Assembly (NCBI GenBank): GCA_964370375.1
Contig: CAYJIX010000022.1
Location: 1 to 32,687 of the forward strand
DNA length: 32,687 bases
Source: CAYJIX01 sp964370375
Lineage (GTDB): Bacteria > Desulfobacterota > Desulfovibrionia > Desulfovibrionales > Desulfovibrionaceae
Reading direction: 5' to 3'
Position 1 is the stretch's first letter, and each line of letters starts with the position of its first letter. This document shows positions 7,463 to 15,716 of the stretch, in pieces. The notes beneath the pieces were generated by a model that was not told where the DNA came from, ran no database searches, and saw only the letters and a program-made list of their open reading frames with translations. The position numbers and the translations under genes are program-made.

Positions 7463-7479
7463 AACAAGCACCGCTTGTT
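7463..7479 (+). promoter_or_regulatory. Perfect hairpin in the htpG leader
   Basis: AACAAGC-ACC-GCTTGTT has 7-bp perfect arms and lies 38 bases before the htpG start codon, in the predicted leader. It does not cover the ribosome site (AAGGAG at 7506-7511). It may be an operator or an mRNA-stability stem; function is not shown. Confidence 0.4.
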
Positions 7480-7517
7480 TGCAGGTAATGAACAATTTTT
7501 TATTCAAGGAGTATGCC

Positions 7518-9506
7518 ATGGCAAGCACCAAACAGCGCGAATTTAAAGCAGAAACGCGAAAAGTCTTAAACATTTTGACCCATTCGCTTTATACGAACAA
7601 AGAAATTTTTCTGCGTGAGCTAGTTTCCAACGCTTCTGATGCCTTGGACAAGCTGCGCTTTATGCAAGGTAGGGGCGAAGCCCCCCGTGCCCCGGAACTG
7701 CCCCTAGAAATCCGTCTGCATGTGGATAAGGTGCAAGGAACACTTACCATTACCGATACCGGCATTGGTATGACAGAGGAAGAGCTTATCGCAAACCTTG
7801 GCACCATTGCCAAATCCGGATCTGAAGCCTTTGCATCAGATATGAAAGCGCAAAAAGAACAGAACGGTTCAGAACAGGCGGCTGAAGCCGAACAGGCAGA
7901 CACAGAACAGGTGATAGAATCCGATCAGCAAGGATCCCAAGACGCAGCCGGCCTTATCGGGCGGTTTGGCATTGGCTTTTATGCGGTATTCATGGTGGCA
8001 GACAAGGTTACAGTGACCTCGCGCCCTGCCTTTGGCGACGCTGTTGCCCATGTGTGGAGCTCTGATGGTGAAGGCTCTTTCACGGTAACACCTGCAGACC
8101 CCCATGATACGATTGAACGCGGTACAACCATCACGGCCTATATTAAGGAAAGCGAAAAAGACTTCCTTGAGCAATACCGCCTTGAAAGTATTATCCGTAA
8201 CCATTCAAGCTTTATTGGCTTTCCCATTTTTTTGGAAGACGAACACCTCAACACAACCCCTGCCCTGTGGCGTGAACCGAAGTTTTCTATCACCAAGGAA
8301 CAGTACGCGCAATTTTATAGCTTTTTAACCTACGATCAAAAACCGCCCCTTGAAACTGTTCATTTAAGTGTGGACGCGCCTGTGCAATTTTCCGCGCTTT
8401 TGTTCATTCCGGAATCTGATTCACAGCATTTTGGCGTATTGCGTGACAAATGGGGCCTTGATTTATATGTACACAGGGTTCTTATCGAGCGTGAAAACAA
8501 GCTGATCTTGCCGGAATTTTTGGCCTTTCTTAAAGGTGTTGTGGATACGGAGGATTTGCCTTTAAACATTTCGCGCGAAACCTTGCAGGACAATATTGTC
8601 CTTCGCAAAATCGCTCAAACCGTCACCAAACAGGCCCTGACGCATCTAGAAAACATGGCGGAAAAAAACCCCGAAGCGTATGCCACCTTCTGGAAGCACC
8701 ACGGGCATATTTTTAAACTGGGCTATAGCGATTTTGTACACCGCGAACGTATTGCCAAATTGTTGCGCTTTAACGCCTCAAGTCATCAAGATGCCTCAGC
8801 CTTGACATCGCTTACCGACTATATTGCCAGGGCAAAACAAGGCCAAAAGGAAATCTGGTACCTGGCAGCTCCAAACCGCGAAGCTGCAAAGGTCAGCCCC
8901 TACCTTGAAGTGTTTGCCAAAAAAGGCCTTGAAGTCTTGTTCCTTTACGAGCCTGTGGATGAATTTGCTCTGGAAACCTTAGGCACGTTTGAAAACTTCA
9001 CCTTCAAAGCCATTGAGCACGCAGACCCTGCTTCCTTTGAAGCCTTTAACGATGTGGAGGAAGAAACAAAACTCCCGCCCTTAGATGGCGATGCCTTAAC
9101 TGCCTTTGAGGCCCTACTTGGCACCATTAAAACCGTCTTGGGTGATAAAATTAAGGACGTGCGCGTTTCAAAACGTCTGGCTGACAGCCCGGCCTGCCTT
9201 GCTTCGCCGGATGATGGCATCACCTCATCCATGGATAAAATCATGCGTGTTTTGCAAAAGGACGATTCTGTTCCGCAAAAAATCCTTGAGGTCAACCGCG
9301 ATCACCCGCTCATGCGCACGCTTTTGCGCATCCATAAGGCCAATAGCGCAGACCCTCAGCTCACACCCATGATCCAAACCCTTTTTGACGCAACCTTGCT
9401 CCTTGATGGCTTTATGCAAGACCCCTACACCTTTGCCAGCCGCACGACAAAGTTTTTGGAAAACGCGTCTGCGTGGTATGCGGAGGTGAAAAGGGTTGAT
9501 GAGTAA
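7518..9506 (+). CDS. htpG: Molecular chaperone HtpG (bacterial Hsp90)
   Basis: ATP-driven cytosolic chaperone dimer, 662 aa. The N-terminal GHKL ATPase shows [17 protein letters not shown] (Glu34 as catalytic acid), [16 protein letters not shown] and the lid motif [10 protein letters not shown]. The middle domain includes [11 protein letters not shown], and the C-terminal dimer domain ends near residue 660. I chose the ATG at 7518 because AAGGAG lies six bases upstream and it opens with [12 protein letters not shown]. It is somewhat long for the family because of an acidic, Gln/Glu-rich stretch at residues 110-144 in the ATP lid, where E. coli HtpG has a much shorter loop. A giant hairpin follows the stop and probably terminates transcription. 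Confidence 0.97.
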
Positions 9507-9507
9507 G

Positions 9508-9636
9508 ACAGGCGGCTGAAAAGGGGCTGTCTGGGGTGTCAGAAGGGCTTTTGTAGAACGGCATGGACCAAAGAGTCCTATGCCGTCCTACAAAAACCTC
9601 TTCTTCCTACCATCCAACCCCTTTTGAGCCGCCTGT
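9508..9636 (+). repeat. Giant hairpin repeat directly after htpG
   Basis: Outer arms 9508-9526 and 9618-9636 pair at 18 of 19 positions; inner arms near 9549-9567 and 9576-9596 also pair with few mismatches, so about 129 nt form one long stem. It begins one base after the htpG stop. Its first half matches 107-175 (minus strand) at 87 percent. It probably works as a terminator and belongs to a dispersed repeat family. Between it and the array at 9735 lies only a short gene-free spacer. Confidence 0.75.
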
Positions 9637-9734
9637 GCAAGATGAAGGCTTGTTTAGAAAAAAAAGGGCGAACCCAGCGTTGCTCTCTATTTAGTTGATG
9701 CTTAAAAACGCATTTCCATGCGCTTTTCAGGAAG

Positions 9735-9941
9735 CACCACGCGTGGGCTACCGCCCACTGCTGGCATAAACACCACGCGTGGGCTACCGCCCNNNNNNNN
9801 NNNNNNNNNNNNNNNNNNNNNNNNNNNNNNNNNNNNNNNNNNNNNNNNNNNNNNNNNNNNNNNNNNNNNNNNNNNNNNNNNNNNNNNNNNNNCTGCTGGC
9901 ATAAACACCACGCGTGGGCTACCGCCCACTGCTGGCATAAA
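9735..9941. repeat. 36-bp tandem array of palindromic units, with gap
   Basis: Full units at 9735-9770 and 9906-9941 are identical, with partial units at 9771-9792 and 9893-9905 around the 100-N gap. Each unit contains two palindromes: CCACGCGTGG and the hairpin GTGGGC-TACC-GCCCAC. There are no spacers, so this is not CRISPR. A diverged unit with CCCCTTCGGGG follows at about 9942-9985. Read on the minus strand the unit would encode a 12-residue repeat (VGGSPRVVFMPA), but no ribosome site supports translation. The flanks fit a true gap length of 1 plus a multiple of 36. Confidence 0.8.
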
Positions 9942-10048
9942 GCACGTTGCCTTCGAATACCCCTTCGGGGCCGCCTGCATGATATAAAAACACCATTGGG
10001 TGTCTGAGCTTAGTTTTTGCAAAGGCATACATAGTAGTATATTTTTTA

Positions 10049-10660
10049 CTATGTATTGTAAAAATCCGCCGACTTAAAGCTTGTATAGCCTTCATACATA
10101 TAGCTTGCATCAATGCCGCGCAAATAGATTGTTCTGTCATGTATGGTATCGGTCAAAGCTTTTTCTAAAAGATGTTGTATTTCAGTATGTTTCACAGGGC
10201 TTCGTTCCATGGCTAAAAGATAGTCTTCCTTATCAATAAGGCTCCAGTCCACAACTTGTGCAAGTTCTTTTTTCAGCATCAGATCAAGCCAAATTCTTCC
10301 ACTTCTGCCATTGCCTTCCCTAAAAGGATGCGCAATGTTCATTTCTACATATTTTTCTACTATGGCCTCAAAAGTATCTTGTGGCATGTGCTCTATTTTT
10401 TTTATTGCTTGTTCAAGATAGAGCGCAGAAGCAAAGCGGAAGCTGCCTTTAGAAATATTTTCTGTACGTATTTTCCCTGCAAAATCATACAAATCTTCAA
10501 ATAAATATCTATGGATAGCGCAAAGAGCGGCAAAAGAACCTGGTGTAAGAGTATCTAACAATCCCGAACGGTACATTTCCACGGCTTTTTGCTTGCTGAT
10601 TTTTTCTTCCATATGGGCAAGCTCTATGGCGTTGGTGATGCCTAATGTATTGTTGAGCAT
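10049..10660 (-). CDS. Class III Fic protein (protein adenylyltransferase)
   Basis: A 203-aa single-domain Fic enzyme predicted to transfer AMP from ATP to hydroxyl side chains of target proteins. The catalytic motif HPFREGNGRSGR occupies residues 111-122, with His111 as base. Near the C-terminus, SYMYEG (Ser186 to Glu190-Gly191) matches the inhibitory S-x-x-x-E-G helix of class III Fic proteins such as NmFic. These are held inactive as oligomers and activated by dilution and self-modification. No FicA-type antitoxin ORF is adjacent, as expected for class III. The start ATG at 10658-10660 has only a weak ribosome site. The gene is more AT-rich than its neighbours and borders repeats, which suggests an acquired cargo gene. 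The target is unknown; NmFic modifies DNA gyrase. Confidence 0.85.
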   Translation of the reverse strand: MLNNTLGITNAIELAHMEEKISKQKAVEMYRSGLLDTLTPGSFAALCAIHRYLFEDLYDFAGKIRTENISKGSFRFASALYLEQAIKKIEHMPQDTFEAIVEKYVEMNIAHPFREGNGRSGRIWLDLMLKKELAQVVDWSLIDKEDYLLAMERSPVKHTEIQHLLEKALTDTIHDRTIYLRGIDASYMYEGYTSFKSADFYNT

Positions 10661-10845
10661 GATTTGGTATCTTTATGCATTTTTTTGGTTTATTGAAGCA
10701 TACTTTTTTCGTGCTTTATGCTGTTAAAATACTGCAACGAGTTTTGGCAAAAGTAAGAGTCCAAATGCGTACTTTTAGCAAAAAACAATGCAAAAACACA
10801 CTGTTGCAAAAAGTCGAAATGCACTTTTGTTGTCACCTTAACCGG

Positions 10846-11973
10846 CTACCAAGCAGCCAAAGCACGGCAAACACCATTCACATCTTCCGCCGACATTTGC
10901 GCGTACATGGGAAGGCTGACGATTTCTTTATACAAAAGGTCTGTGGCATCAAGGCTTTCCCAACATATCCGCCCTTCAGCTAAAGCCTGCACATAGGCCG
11001 ACTGCGTGTGCACAGGAGCAGGGTAATGCAAAGCTGTGTCAACGCCATGCGCCTTCATGTGTTCCATAAATTCCTGACGGTTTGGCGTGCGCACAACATA
11101 CAAATGGTAGGCATGGGACGCAAACGACGCCACATACGGGGCCTTGGCACTTGATCCCTGCAACGCCGCGTCATAGTGAGCGGCAATGGCCCTGCGGCGT
11201 TCAATATCCTCATTCAGATAGCCTAAATGGACGTTCAAGACAGCGGCATGCAAGGGATCCATGCGGCTGTTGATGCCCGAATACGCGCTGATATAGCGTT
11301 CTTCCCAGCCGTATTGGCGCAAAGCTTGGATTTTTTGGGCCACCGTGCTGTCGTTTGTGCAAACGCCTCCTGCATCGCCCATGGTGCCCAAGTTTTTGGT
11401 GGGATAAAAACTAAACGCCGCCACATGCCCCAAGGAACCAACAGGCTGTCCATTGTATTTGGCACCATGAGCTTGCGCACAGTCTTCAATAAAGGGCAGA
11501 TTGTGCGCATCGCAAACTTCAAGTAACGCTTTAACATCGCACGGGTGCCCATACATATGCACGCCAATAACCGCGCCAAGCTGTACGTCAGGGCGCGCCT
11601 GCTGCATGTAACGAATAGATTTTGCCAATGAATCAGCAGACATGGTGCCGTGATCAGGATCTATATCCACAAGCACAGGCAAGGCCCCTGCTCGTTCAAT
11701 AGCTGCAACTGTGGCAACAGCTGTGTGCGATACAGTAAAAACAGCTTGCCCCTGCCCCACGCCAAGACCGCGCAGGGCAAGCTCAATGGCGTCTGTACCA
11801 TTGGCAACGCCAATGCAATGCTCAGCATTACAAAAACTTGCAAAGGCGCGTTCAAAGCTTGTCACTTCATCGCCTAAAATATAGCGTCCACTGTCACAAA
11901 CACGCACCAAGGCGTCAAGGATGTCTTTGCGGCGCTCCAGATAGGCTGCATGAGGATTGGCACATACAATCAT
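10846..11973 (-). CDS. DegT/DnrJ/EryC1 sugar aminotransferase
   Basis: PLP-dependent enzyme of 375 aa that aminates a keto group on a nucleotide-linked sugar. Lys193 in FYPTKNLGTMGDAGG is the Schiff-base lysine; Asp164 in FIEDCAQAHGA contacts the PLP ring; GTDAIELAL binds the phosphate. The stretches SHTAVATVAAIE and YGWEERYISAYSGINSRMD resemble 3-ketosugar aminotransferases of the QdtB/FdtB group, but I cannot fix the product. I chose the ATG at 11971-11973, which opens with MIVCANPHAAYLERR; a TTG at 12009 would overlap the upstream SDR gene. It lies seven bases after that gene, so the two form one operon, probably for an amino sugar of a surface glycan. Confidence 0.88.
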   Translation of the reverse strand: MIVCANPHAAYLERRKDILDALVRVCDSGRYILGDEVTSFERAFASFCNAEHCIGVANGTDAIELALRGLGVGQGQAVFTVSHTAVATVAAIERAGALPVLVDIDPDHGTMSADSLAKSIRYMQQARPDVQLGAVIGVHMYGHPCDVKALLEVCDAHNLPFIEDCAQAHGAKYNGQPVGSLGHVAAFSFYPTKNLGTMGDAGGVCTNDSTVAQKIQALRQYGWEERYISAYSGINSRMDPLHAAVLNVHLGYLNEDIERRRAIAAHYDAALQGSSAKAPYVASFASHAYHLYVVRTPNRQEFMEHMKAHGVDTALHYPAPVHTQSAYVQALAEGRICWESLDATDLLYKEIVSLPMYAQMSAEDVNGVCRALAAW

Positions 11974-11980
11974 ACGATAC

Positions 11981-12988
11981 TCACAAATACGCCGACAGGC
12001 GTGGTTCAAAATAAGCTAATGTACGTTCTAACCCTTCAGCAAGGGGTATTTTTGGGCTCCAGCCAAGTTCGGTACGGATCAAGGAATCGTCGGAAATATA
12101 GTCGCCAATATCGATTTTTTTCCTATCTTCAGGGAATTGGCGCACCACAAATTCCCCTTTGCCGTGCGCACGTACCAAGGTTGTGGCAAGATCGTGCAAG
12201 GATACGTTTTCACAACCGCCAAGGTTGTACACCTTGCCAATAGCGGTATCATGGGTGGCACTTGCAATAAGTGCATCCACACAATCATCCACATAGGTGA
12301 AATCGCGCAATTGCTCGCCGCCCCATACTTCAAAGGGTTTTCCCTCTAAAAGGCAGCGGATCCAAACCCCCACAAAGGTTTGTCTGGCATCCTTTATCCG
12401 CATGCGCGGCCCATAGGTGTTTGTTAAGCGCAACACTGTGGATTGTATACCATATACCGATTGATACAACAAATGGTACCATTCGCCTGCAAGCTTGTGA
12501 ATCCCATTAATATCCACAGGGCGGATGGGGTGCGCTTCGTTCACAGGAAGGTAATCGGGACGCCCATAAATTTGGCGCGTTCCTGCAAACACAATGCGGA
12601 TATCTGGATTGGCAGCGCGGCAGGCTTCTAAAATATTCAGCTGAGCTTTGACGTTGATTTCAAGGTCAGTAAAAGGGGCAGACATGGAATCCATATGGCT
12701 TGTTTGCCCTGCCAGATTGAATAAAAAATCCTTATCACGCACAAGATAGCCCATGGCGTGAGGATCGCGCACATCAGCAATATTTAAGGTGATACGGGAA
12801 GCCGCACCCTTAACAGCGTCTGCCATGCTTGAGCTTGCGTCAATATTGGCAAGGTTGCCGCCGTATTCGGGAATAAAGCTGTCAACCAAAACAACACGCG
12901 CCCCCAATGAGGCCAAACGCAAGGCCAAATTGGAACCGATAAATCCGGCACCGCCTGTTATTAAAACTTCTGAATCGGCAAAGGACAC
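11981..12988 (-). CDS. NAD-dependent epimerase/dehydratase (extended SDR)
   Basis: A 335-aa extended short-chain dehydrogenase that probably acts on a nucleotide sugar. The NAD site is ITGGAGFIGSNLALRL at residues 10-25, and LAGQTSH fits the usual third strand. Thr137 in FAGTRQIYG occupies the Ser/Thr position. The Tyr of the usual Y-x-x-x-K is replaced by Asn: N161-G-I-H-K165 in DINGIHKLAGEWYH. Sugar contacts LRLTNTYGPRM and DFTYVDDCVDA are intact. The start is GTG at 12986-12988 with GGAGG four bases upstream. It is followed by a sugar aminotransferase. Epimerase, dehydratase or another activity cannot be settled from sequence, especially with the Tyr missing. Confidence 0.85.
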   Translation of the reverse strand: MSFADSEVLITGGAGFIGSNLALRLASLGARVVLVDSFIPEYGGNLANIDASSSMADAVKGAASRITLNIADVRDPHAMGYLVRDKDFLFNLAGQTSHMDSMSAPFTDLEINVKAQLNILEACRAANPDIRIVFAGTRQIYGRPDYLPVNEAHPIRPVDINGIHKLAGEWYHLLYQSVYGIQSTVLRLTNTYGPRMRIKDARQTFVGVWIRCLLEGKPFEVWGGEQLRDFTYVDDCVDALIASATHDTAIGKVYNLGGCENVSLHDLATTLVRAHGKGEFVVRQFPEDRKKIDIGDYISDDSLIRTELGWSPKIPLAEGLERTLAYFEPRLSAYL

Positions 12989-13022
12989 GTTGCCTCCAAT
13001 ACCTTGATGGTAGAAAGACTAT

Positions 13023-13066
13023 GGGGGAGAAAAGAAGTTTGTGTGTACAAAATTCTTCCCTCCCCC
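13023..13066 (-). terminator. Stem-loop between sucD and the sugar genes
   Basis: Arms 13023-13036 (GGGGGAGAAAAGAA) and 13053-13066 pair at 12 of 14 positions around a 16-nt loop, 55 bases after the sucD stop. No clear T-run follows on the minus strand, so it may be a weak terminator or an mRNA 3'-end stabiliser. Confidence 0.45.
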
Positions 13067-13120
13067 TGTAAGAGCTGTTGAGTTGTCGTAAAGCAATAAA
13101 GGCAAATACGATAGAGCCCC

Positions 13121-13996
13121 TTAGATTGAGCTTACTACCTTTTTAACAGTAGCACCCATGTCTGCCAAGGTGTCTACGCACACAACGCCGCACCGTGCAA
13201 GGTGGGCCAGTTTTTCTTCTGTAGACTCTGAACGGCCTGACACAATGGCACCGGCATGGCCCATGCGGCGCCCTGGAGGAGCTGTGCGCCCTGCAATAAA
13301 GCCAAACACAGGCTTTTTGCAATGTTCAGCCACGTAAGAAGCTGCCTCTTGCTCGGCAGTGCCGCCAATTTCACCAATCATTACAATAGCGTCGGTATCA
13401 GGATCTTCATTAAACATTTTCATAATGTCAATGAAATTTTGCCCGATAATCGGATCGCCGCCAATGCCCACACAGGTGGATTGGCCAAGGTTATGACGGG
13501 TGAGCTGGTCAACCACTTCATAGGTTAAGGTGCCGCTGCGCGACACAACGCCAATGCGCCCGGGCAAGTGGATCTGGCTTGGCATGATGCCAATTTTGCA
13601 CTTTCCCGGAGCAATGATTCCAGGGCAATTGGGCCCTAAAAGCGTTGCGCCTTGTTCGCGCACAAAGGGCATCACCTTTGCCATATGCAATACAGGGATC
13701 CCTTCGGTAATACACACAATAAACTTGATACCTGCTGCAGCTGCTTCCATAATGGCGTCAGCTGCCATGCCGGGCGGTACAAAAATAACAGAAGCATTGG
13801 CATCGGTCGCGCTTTTTGCTTCCGCCACAGAATCAAACACAGGGATATCAAGCACTTTTGCGCCGCCTTTACCCGGCGTTACGCCTGCCACAACCTTTGT
13901 GCCGTATTCCAGCATTTTTTCTGCATGAAATTGGCCCTCGGCTCCGGTCAATCCTTGAACAATCAATCGTGTATTTTCATCAATAAAAACGCTCAT
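13121..13996 (-). CDS. sucD: Succinyl-CoA synthetase alpha subunit
   Basis: The alpha subunit (291 aa) binds CoA and carries the phospho-histidine of the ATP-yielding step succinyl-CoA + ADP + Pi to succinate + ATP + CoA. Seen: the N-terminal CoA-binding Rossmann part (VQGLTGAEGQFH, VVAGVTPGKGG), GPNCPGIIAPGKCKIGIMP, VSRSGTLTYE and His247 in RRMGHAGAIV, the residue phosphorylated during catalysis. Start ATG 13994-13996; only three bases separate it from the sucC stop, so the subunits are coupled. It is the last gene of the korDABC-sucCD set. Confidence 0.97.
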   Translation of the reverse strand: MSVFIDENTRLIVQGLTGAEGQFHAEKMLEYGTKVVAGVTPGKGGAKVLDIPVFDSVAEAKSATDANASVIFVPPGMAADAIMEAAAAGIKFIVCITEGIPVLHMAKVMPFVREQGATLLGPNCPGIIAPGKCKIGIMPSQIHLPGRIGVVSRSGTLTYEVVDQLTRHNLGQSTCVGIGGDPIIGQNFIDIMKMFNEDPDTDAIVMIGEIGGTAEQEAASYVAEHCKKPVFGFIAGRTAPPGRRMGHAGAIVSGRSESTEEKLAHLARCGVVCVDTLADMGATVKKVVSSI

Positions 13997-13999
13997 GGA

Positions 14000-15160
14000 T
14001 CACCTTCCCACCGCAGCCACAAGTTCGGCTGCTTCTTTCAGGTCGCTGGCAACTGTGAAGGCAATGCCGGATTCGTTCAGAATCTTTTGGCCTTCCTCAG
14101 CATTGGTGCCTTGTAAACGCACAATCATGGGCACAGGCACGCCTGTTTCTTTTGCTGCCAAAACAACGCCTTGAGCCAGCAAATCACAGCGCAAAATACC
14201 ACCAAAGATATTGATAAGTATTGCTTTTACCCGTTCATCAGACAAAATAAGGCGAAAACCTGCCGCAATTTTTTCTGCCGAGGCACCGCCGCCCACATCA
14301 AGGAAGTTGGCAGGATCGCCACCAGCTTGCTTGATAAGGTCCATGGTAGCCATGGCAAGGCCGGCCCCATTGACCATGGCACCAACCGTGCCTGTAAGCC
14401 TGATATAGTTTAAGCCGTGCTTTTCTGCTTCCAGCTCTAAAGGATCTGTTTCATAAGGATCTGCCAAAGCAGCAAGGTCCTTATGGCAAAACAGCGCGTT
14501 GTCATCGATATCCATTTTTGCATCAAGAGCCAATAAATCCCCGGAAGCTGTCAGGATAAGCGGATTGATTTCCACAAGCGTGGCGTCAACAGACAGGTAC
14601 AAGGTGACCATCTTCTTTAAAAAAGCGGCCCCTTTATGCACGTCTTTGCCTGCTAAACCCAAGGATTTTGCCAAAAAACGCCCTTCAAAATCTTGCAAAC
14701 CATAGCGCGGATCAACCGTCACACGAAAGATTTTTTCAGGTGTCTTTTCGGCTACTTCCTCAATATCCATGCCGCCTTCAGGGCTTACCATGATAACAGG
14801 ACGTCCTGTGGCTCGATCAAGGGTTACGGCAGCATACCATTCTTTGACAATGTCCTGGGCTTCTGCAACAAGCACAGTACGCACAATGCGCCCTTCCGGG
14901 CCTGTTTGTTTGGTGACAAGGGGCTTGCCAAGCATGGCAGCAGCTTTTTCGCCAGCTTCTTTAGGGCTGTCAACAAGCTTGACGCCGCCGCCCTTTCCCC
15001 TGCCTCCGGCATGGATTTGTGCTTTCACAACGAATTTGCCGGGAGCTAACTTTTCAGCAGCTTCAACGATACCTTGTGGCGTTTCGGCAACGATCCCATT
15101 GGGAACCGGAATACCAAAACGTTTAAAAATATCTTTTGCCTGATACTCATGCAATTTCAT
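14000..15160 (-). CDS. sucC: Succinyl-CoA synthetase beta subunit
   Basis: The beta subunit (386 aa) provides the ATP-grasp nucleotide site and the succinate site. Seen: MKLHEYQAKDIFKRFGIPVP, the glycine-rich QIHAGGRGKGGGVKL, VEINPLILT with the metal ligand region, and the C-terminal VDVGGGAS-like FLDVGGGASAEK and INIFGGILRCD. Length is normal. The start ATG at 15158-15160 follows AGGAC and lies eight bases after the korC stop. Coupling to a 2-oxoacid:ferredoxin oxidoreductase indicates substrate-level phosphorylation from succinyl-CoA. The nucleotide specificity (ADP or GDP) is not read from the sequence. Confidence 0.97.
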   Translation of the reverse strand: MKLHEYQAKDIFKRFGIPVPNGIVAETPQGIVEAAEKLAPGKFVVKAQIHAGGRGKGGGVKLVDSPKEAGEKAAAMLGKPLVTKQTGPEGRIVRTVLVAEAQDIVKEWYAAVTLDRATGRPVIMVSPEGGMDIEEVAEKTPEKIFRVTVDPRYGLQDFEGRFLAKSLGLAGKDVHKGAAFLKKMVTLYLSVDATLVEINPLILTASGDLLALDAKMDIDDNALFCHKDLAALADPYETDPLELEAEKHGLNYIRLTGTVGAMVNGAGLAMATMDLIKQAGGDPANFLDVGGGASAEKIAAGFRLILSDERVKAILINIFGGILRCDLLAQGVVLAAKETGVPVPMIVRLQGTNAEEGQKILNESGIAFTVASDLKEAAELVAAVGR

Positions 15161-15168
15161 GGTATGTC

Positions 15169-15714
15169 CTATCGATTGAGGTTTTTGGCAAGCGCAACAC
15201 CTAATTGCAAGGCCTTGCTATTGCTAGCATGGAAAGCCGGAACAAAACGGTCTTTCAATGTTTTTTCAAGGGAGCTTAACTGCACGGCTTTAGAGATTTC
15301 TGCCACAGCACCAAGGGTTGCAATGTTTAAGGCAACAGCTTTGCCAAGTTCTTGCATGACAGTTTCGTAAAGGGGCAGTTCAATATGAATGGCATCTGCC
15401 ATACTGCCAAGCTTTACGAGCTTGCTGTCGGTTATCAAAATGCCGCCCGGGCGCAAATACGGCAGGTACTTGACACAGGCTTCAGTAGTAAGGGTTACTA
15501 AAATATTGGCTTCATTCACTTTAGGATAACGGATGGGATCATCAGAAATGATAACATCCGACCTTGTGGCTCCGCCTCGAGCTTCCGGCCCGTACACCTG
15601 CGATTGTATAGCAATACGATTTTCATGGATCGCGGCGGCTTCTGCCAGGATAATGGCCATGCTGATAACGCCCTGCCCCCCTGATCCGGAAATAAGAAAA
15701 CGATACGTATCCAT
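15169..15714 (-). CDS. korC: 2-oxoacid:ferredoxin oxidoreductase gamma subunit
   Basis: The gamma subunit (181 aa) of a CoA-acylating 2-oxoacid:ferredoxin oxidoreductase. Family features: FLISGSGGQGVISMA at residues 6-20, the QSQVYGPEARGG segment, and DVIISDDPIRYP. It is expected to help bind CoA between the catalytic subunits. The start ATG at 15712-15714 has AAGGAG overlapping the korB stop codon, a clear sign of translational coupling. The link with sucCD favours 2-oxoglutarate as substrate, though branched-chain 2-oxoacid enzymes share this layout. Confidence 0.92.
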   Translation of the reverse strand: MDTYRFLISGSGGQGVISMAIILAEAAAIHENRIAIQSQVYGPEARGGATRSDVIISDDPIRYPKVNEANILVTLTTEACVKYLPYLRPGGILITDSKLVKLGSMADAIHIELPLYETVMQELGKAVALNIATLGAVAEISKAVQLSSLEKTLKDRFVPAFHASNSKALQLGVALAKNLNR

Positions 15715-15716
15715 GA

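Noticed and set aside
7403..7520. CIRCE or sigma32 control of htpG
   Set aside because: Neither the CIRCE inverted repeat nor a sigma32-type box could be found.
9735..9941. CRISPR array
   Set aside because: The repeat units follow one another directly with no unique spacers, and no cas gene is present.
9702..10028. A repeat protein encoded by the 36-bp array on the minus strand
   Set aside because: It has no ribosome site, crosses the assembly gap, and the frame begins in the spacer after fic. It remains only a possibility.
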